Translations under genes and position numbers: made by a program
Origin: Candidatus Zixiibacteriota bacterium
GTDB lineage: Bacteria > Zixibacteria > MSB-5A5 > GN15 > FEB-12
Direction: 5' to 3'
Length of the DNA stretch: 64,000 bases
Assembly (NCBI GenBank): GCA_034003725.1
Contig: JAVEYB010000004.1
Coordinates: forward strand, 1 to 64,000
Part shown: one piece after another, positions 60,773 to 64,000 of the stretch
Layout of the letters: the number at the start of each line of letters is the position of its first letter
How positions within the stretch are numbered: the first letter of the stretch is position 1
The notes under the pieces: model-generated
Told to the model about the DNA's origin: nothing
The model's database searches: none
The model's input: only the letters and a program-made list of their open reading frames with translations

Positions 60773-61603
60773 TCACTGGTTGTTGTTTTTCCTGGACAGA
60801 CGGGACGAGGCTTCTTCGAGAAACTTGCGGTCTTCGCTGGAGATGTTGTCAATGCCGACCTCGTTGATTTTGTCAAGAATCGCATCAACTCGTTTCATCA
60901 CATCCTCGGCTTCCTGCCGTCTCTTTTCGAGTTTAGCTTCCTGGCGCTTGTAGCGCAAGTTTTTAAGTTTGCGGCCCAGGGACATCCAACGCCAGTCGCC
61001 CTTGACATAAATGAAGGCAAAAACGGCTCCGCCGAGGTGTGCCCAGTGAGCGATGCCGGGTGCGGCCGTGAGAAAACCCAGAAGCATAAAGCCGGGAACG
61101 AACCACTTGACCTTCACAGGAAAGAGGAAATAGAGATAGATTTCCCGCTCAGGGAACATTTTCCAGTAGGCGACGAGGACACCATAGATGGCTGCGGACG
61201 CCCCGATCATAGGGACTACCTGGGAACTCTGGACGGCCAGCGTCAGGACCGCACCCGCCAGGCCGCACAGAAAGTAAAAGCGACCGAATCGTTTTGAACC
61301 CCACGCGTACTCGATCTCGGTGCCAAACATCCACAGGCCGAACATATTGAAAAAGATGTGCCAGAACCCGCCGTGGAGAAACATGTAGGTGACGAGCTGA
61401 TAAATACGATTGGGGAAGTCATCGAAGAATCGGGCCGGCGACAGACCAAATGTGTACGCCAGGTTGCCGGACTTGAGTAATATCTGCAACAGAAAGACGG
61501 CGGCGCATGAGATGATAATCACGCGGATGAAAGGCGAAAGACCACCGGGGCCTATCCTTAGCCCGGTTCCGCCAAAACCACGATTACGGCCAGATAAGTT
61601 CAT
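60773..61603 (-). CDS. Rhomboid-family intramembrane serine protease
   Basis: 276 residues, six membrane segments. HGGFWHIFFNMFGLWMFG, the nucleophile Ser in GASAAIYGVL and the catalytic His in AHWAHLGGAVFAF are in place. A long C-terminal tail of about 70 residues is charged and helical (KRQEAKLEKRRQEAEDVMKR), then SSEDRKFLEEASSRLS as in many bacterial rhomboids. It cuts membrane proteins within the bilayer. It lies 20 nt upstream of the pseudo-receiver gene. Confidence 0.93.
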   Translation of the reverse strand: MNLSGRNRGFGGTGLRIGPGGLSPFIRVIIISCAAVFLLQILLKSGNLAYTFGLSPARFFDDFPNRIYQLVTYMFLHGGFWHIFFNMFGLWMFGTEIEYAWGSKRFGRFYFLCGLAGAVLTLAVQSSQVVPMIGASAAIYGVLVAYWKMFPEREIYLYFLFPVKVKWFVPGFMLLGFLTAAPGIAHWAHLGGAVFAFIYVKGDWRWMSLGRKLKNLRYKRQEAKLEKRRQEAEDVMKRVDAILDKINEVGIDNISSEDRKFLEEASSRLSRKNNNQ

Positions 61604-61743
61604 TTGTCAGGCTATCGGCACACTGTTCACTTTTGTTTATCCGGTGGCGCAGCCGGGTCAGGCGTGGAATCGTCTGCACCGCCGTCGGTTACGGGCCTTT
61701 TGGTGTCGTTGGCTTCACCCGGAAGCCGGCACGCCGGTCCCAT

Positions 61744-61839
61744 TCACGAGCCGACGCCATACCTCGGGAACACCTTGGCAACCAGAAAAAGCCATACGCC
61801 GACGAAAATGACAATGAAAATGAGGTCGTACCAATCCAT
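61744..61839 (-). CDS. Possible 31-residue single-span membrane protein
   Basis: An ORF starting ATG GAT TGG TAC, coding MDWYDLIFIVIFVG, then VWLFLVAKVFPRYGVGS and stop. One membrane helix with a charged start and a basic end is predicted. AAAGG lies 10 nt before the ATG. It sits in the 409-nt interval between trxA and the rhomboid gene. It has no known family to me; evidence is only the clean hydrophobic pattern and ribosome site. Confidence 0.45.
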   Translation of the reverse strand: MDWYDLIFIVIFVGVWLFLVAKVFPRYGVGS

Positions 61840-61941
61840 TGCTCGCAGCCTTTTCTCTCCAGGGCATCCACATACAGGAGTTCAGCGTCCACTTCTGAAA
61901 TGGTCTTGCAGAGGGATCAGTTCCCGCGCCGGGCCGCCATT

Positions 61942-61986
61942 GGGGAAAAACAAAGGCCGGTCGCCGCACGAGCGGGCGATCCGGCC
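61942..61986 (-). terminator. Terminator of trxA
   Basis: An 11-bp stem with one bulged base (61955-61965 with 61975-61986, loop of 9 nt) is followed on the minus strand by TTTGTTTTTCC. It starts about 27 nt after the trxA stop. Confidence 0.88.
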
Positions 61987-62012
61987 AGGCTATTCGTTTG
62001 ATAGCGCGAACG

Positions 62013-62339
62013 CTACGCGAGGACCTTTTCCAGGCGCTGCATCAGCTGAGATTTCGGCACGGCGCCGACGACCTGATCCACGACCTCACCGTTCTTAAAG
62101 AACAGGAGCGACGGGATCGACATGATGTTGTACTTCCCCGCCGTTTTGGCGTTGGAATCGACATCGAGCTTAGTGATTTTGATTCTCTCACCCATCTCGC
62201 CGGCGATTTCTTCGAGGATCGGGGCGATCATCTTGCAGGGACCGCACCACGTGGCCCAGAAGTCCACAACTACCGGCTTGTCGGATTGAAGCACTTCGGC
62301 TTCAAAGGAGTCATCAGTGATCTCGACGGGTTTGCTCAT
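62013..62339 (-). CDS. trxA: Thioredoxin
   Basis: 108 residues with the classic WATWCGPCK active site (residues 28-36), cis-Pro in [11 protein letters not shown] and the D near 23 (VVDFWA). It reduces cytosolic disulfides and can feed CcdA. It has its own promoter (62447-62476) with a leader of about 100 nt and its own terminator. Confidence 0.97.
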   Translation of the reverse strand: MSKPVEITDDSFEAEVLQSDKPVVVDFWATWCGPCKMIAPILEEIAGEMGERIKITKLDVDSNAKTAGKYNIMSIPSLLFFKNGEVVDQVVGAVPKSQLMQRLEKVLA

Positions 62340-62446
62340 GTCCGTTTCCTCTATATTATTCGATTCACCATACGACTTTACGCCTACAACAGCCGGAGCG
62401 GGGCCAGGTTCCGTCGAATCTCAAGCACGCCCGGGCAACAGCGACC

Positions 62447-62476
62447 AATATACCTGACGTTTTGCGGATTTGTCAA
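62447..62476 (-). promoter_or_regulatory. trxA promoter
   Basis: TTGACA (62476-62471), 18-bp spacer, TATATT (62452-62447). The start near 62440 gives a leader of about 100 nt. Confidence 0.75.
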
Positions 62477-62513
62477 ACGCTTAGCGAAGGGTGCAACGGG
62501 TACGGGAGAGTGA

Positions 62514-64000
62514 TCAGAGCGCGACGCGAGTGCATCGCACGCGACTCATGACCTGATCGGCAAACGCTTCGAGTCGGGTCTCCTCGCCGGAGTCGCGCAA
62601 TCCTTCGTAGCTGATATTGAGCCACGGTATGCCGCCCAGATCGTCGGCGAGCTTTCGGGACAGGGAGCTGACGATTGTGCCCGGCATACAGTTGAACGGC
62701 ATTGCGTTGACGATCCCGGAGGCGCCCGATCGCACCATTTCGATAGCTTTGCCGACTGAAAGGATGGCTTCTCCCTTGATATCTTTCGACAGGTAATTCG
62801 ACGCAAGGTCCATGACGGAGCTTACCGAGCCTTCGGGTCGAATCGGGAACACCCGGTGGGCGGCGCGCATGATCCGGTGTTCCTGCCAGCGCTGTGTTAT
62901 CAACTGCAGGCTGCTGTGTGCCAGCGCCTTGAGATTCCAGTCCTGGATTGCATCGCGCTGATACGTGGTCGACGTGTAAAGCGGCCACTCGGTGAACGTA
63001 GCGAGCCAGACTTCCGTCCCCAATCGTTCGAGCTTGCGAATGAGATTGTTATTGGAGAAGCGGTTGCTTCGCAAATAGATCTCGCCGACGACGCCGACCA
63101 GCGGCTTTGTGGTCGACTTTCGTTCGATCGCGAGAAATGCCCGGGCTGCGGCTTCGGCCACTTCCTCCATCGGCGTATCGTCTCGTACGGCACTGTCCAT
63201 GCGGTCGAGAAACTCGGCGTAGACCCGGTCGGCCTCGCCTTCGACGGCCTCATACGGCCGGGTCTGATGCAGCATTTTCATGAGGCAATCAACCAGCACC
63301 ATGGCCTTCCACGCCGTCGTGCGAAAGCCTGTTCCATCGAGGCCAAACTGCGAGTATCCGTCGCGCGAGTTGGGTGAGAAGATCGGAATATCCCGGTAAC
63401 CGAGCTCATCGAGGATCAGCCTGTGCAGCTGGCTGTATTGCCCGAACCGACACGGACCATCAGCCCCGGGCATGAAAAACACGGAGCGCTTCGGGTCGAA
63501 TCCCGTCGATCGTATCTTCTTGATCATGTCGCCCGTGGTGATGACGCAGGGGAAACATTCTTTACCGGAGGTAAACTTCTGACCGAAGGCGAGGGTAGCG
63601 TCATCCGGTTCCTCGAGCACTTCGGCAGTCAGTCCATACCGGTCGAAAGCCGCCCGCAGCGCGTAGGCCTGGTCGCACATATTGGGAATGTATATGGTCT
63701 TTTCGAATGGTCGAAAGTCATCCTGCGAGATACTGAACTCGGTGATGGGCGGCCGATAGCGGTAAAAGCGCAGCGAGTCCAGAAACGCTTCGCACCGTGT
63801 GATCAGTCCTGCATCGGCTGAGTGTTCGTCGAGTTCGAGCTGCAGATACGGCTTGCCTGTCATGGTCCGACGGAAGTAGTGCGTAATGAAGGAGTCAGGA
63901 CCGCACCCGAATGAGGTGATGTACACGGCAAACAGGTTTGGGTGAGTGCGGATGAACCTCGCAGCCGACATGATTCGGCGTCCGTAGCGCCAGTACATAG
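62514..64000 (-). CDS. C-terminal part of a 2-hydroxyacyl-CoA dehydratase activase-type protein (cut by window edge)
   Basis: About 494 residues are visible, and the reading frame runs to the window edge. SFGCGPDSFITHYFR, SGKECFPCVITTGDMI, PGADGPCRFGQYSQL and FNCMPGTIVSSL are typical of the DUF2229/HgdB-like C-terminal half of large proteins (about 1400 residues) that also carry BadF/BadG-type ATPase domains. Cysteines in these motifs probably bind an iron-sulfur cluster. The visible ATG at 63998 lies within the usual YWRYGRR motif, so the true start is probably upstream, outside the window. Substrate is unknown. Confidence 0.85.
   Translation of the reverse strand, partial: MYWRYGRRIMSAARFIRTHPNLFAVYITSFGCGPDSFITHYFRRTMTGKPYLQLELDEHSADAGLITRCEAFLDSLRFYRYRPPITEFSISQDDFRPFEKTIYIPNMCDQAYALRAAFDRYGLTAEVLEEPDDATLAFGQKFTSGKECFPCVITTGDMIKKIRSTGFDPKRSVFFMPGADGPCRFGQYSQLHRLILDELGYRDIPIFSPNSRDGYSQFGLDGTGFRTTAWKAMVLVDCLMKMLHQTRPYEAVEGEADRVYAEFLDRMDSAVRDDTPMEEVAEAAARAFLAIERKSTTKPLVGVVGEIYLRSNRFSNNNLIRKLERLGTEVWLATFTEWPLYTSTTYQRDAIQDWNLKALAHSSLQLITQRWQEHRIMRAAHRVFPIRPEGSVSSVMDLASNYLSKDIKGEAILSVGKAIEMVRSGASGIVNAMPFNCMPGTIVSSLSRKLADDLGGIPWLNISYEGLRDSGEETRLEAFADQVMSRVRCTRVAL

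Overview
This is a chromosomal window of roughly 57-58% GC (by eye) from a Gram-negative bacterium. About 57 protein genes are supported. All but four lie on the minus strand, packed into long co-directional runs with short gaps or 1-44 nt overlaps. Envelope genes show two membranes: a TamA/BamA-type barrel beside a TamB-like protein, an AsmA family protein, lipoproteins with clear lipoboxes and at least two other barrel-like proteins. Roadblock/MglA regulators, a DUF4388 protein, type IV pilus motors and many protein families without names suggest an uncultured FCB-type lineage such as candidate phylum Zixibacteria. That placement is an inference only. I saw no tRNA, rRNA, CRISPR array, insertion sequence, integrase cluster or replication origin; the one tyrosine recombinase is a housekeeping XerC.

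Layout. 1-312: non-coding DNA with hairpins and a 47-bp tandem repeat copied from the 3' end of the next gene. 0.3-5 kb: MBL-fold hydrolase, threonine aldolase, a cold-shock protein with its own terminator, a CTP-dependent lipid kinase-like membrane protein and a parvulin lipoprotein. 5-16.5 kb: the most interesting locus, read leftward: DUF4388 (PATAN) protein, small membrane protein, then a perfect consensus promoter containing a palindrome, TPR-roadblock protein, membrane-anchored roadblock protein, free roadblock protein, MglA-type GTPase with a long tail, another roadblock protein, PilB, PilT, PilC and a PilS-like sensor kinase. 16.5-20.5 kb: ComEC with a degenerate C-terminal domain, and MurJ. 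20.5-26.3 kb: rpsT, a geranylgeranyl-reductase-type flavoprotein overlapped by a tiny two-cluster ferredoxin, two unknown proteins, a thioesterase with a leaderless-looking promoter, a lipoprotein and argF. 26.5-34.2 kb: a LiaF-like protein on plus, then the minus run yicC-gmk-rpoZ-topA-xerC-hslV-hslU. 34.3-37 kb: two signalling proteins with degenerate kinase parts. 37-43 kb: AsmA-like protein, UPF0173 hydrolase, outer-membrane protein. 42.8-45.1 kb: mnmA with its cysteine desulfurase. 45.1-51.3 kb: TamA/BamA-type protein, TamB-like protein and a carboxymuconolactone-decarboxylase-like protein, all overlapping. 51.4-53.8 kb: ECF sigma factor, membrane anti-sigma-like protein and an HtrA-like protein without its catalytic triad. 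54-64 kb: DUF401 permease, class IV aminotransferase, barrel protein, creatininase plus DUF2064-like pair, CcdA, pseudo-receiver protein, rhomboid protease, a 31-residue membrane ORF, thioredoxin, and the end of a large 2-hydroxyacyl-CoA dehydratase activase-type protein cut by the window edge.

How it fits together. The 5-16.5 kb locus looks like a switchable polarity module: a Ras-like GTPase and up to four roadblock proteins placed with the extension (PilB) and retraction (PilT) motors of a type IV pilus. ComEC next door suggests that the pilus may serve DNA uptake as well as motility. A second theme is degenerate domains kept inside regulatory operons: an HtrA-like pseudoprotease, a kinase/receiver pair lacking key residues, a pseudo-receiver and a metal-site-less MBL domain in ComEC. 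Eight candidate promoters close to TTGACA-N16-18-TATAAT, with short leaders, and six hairpin plus T-run terminators show conventional housekeeping transcription signals.
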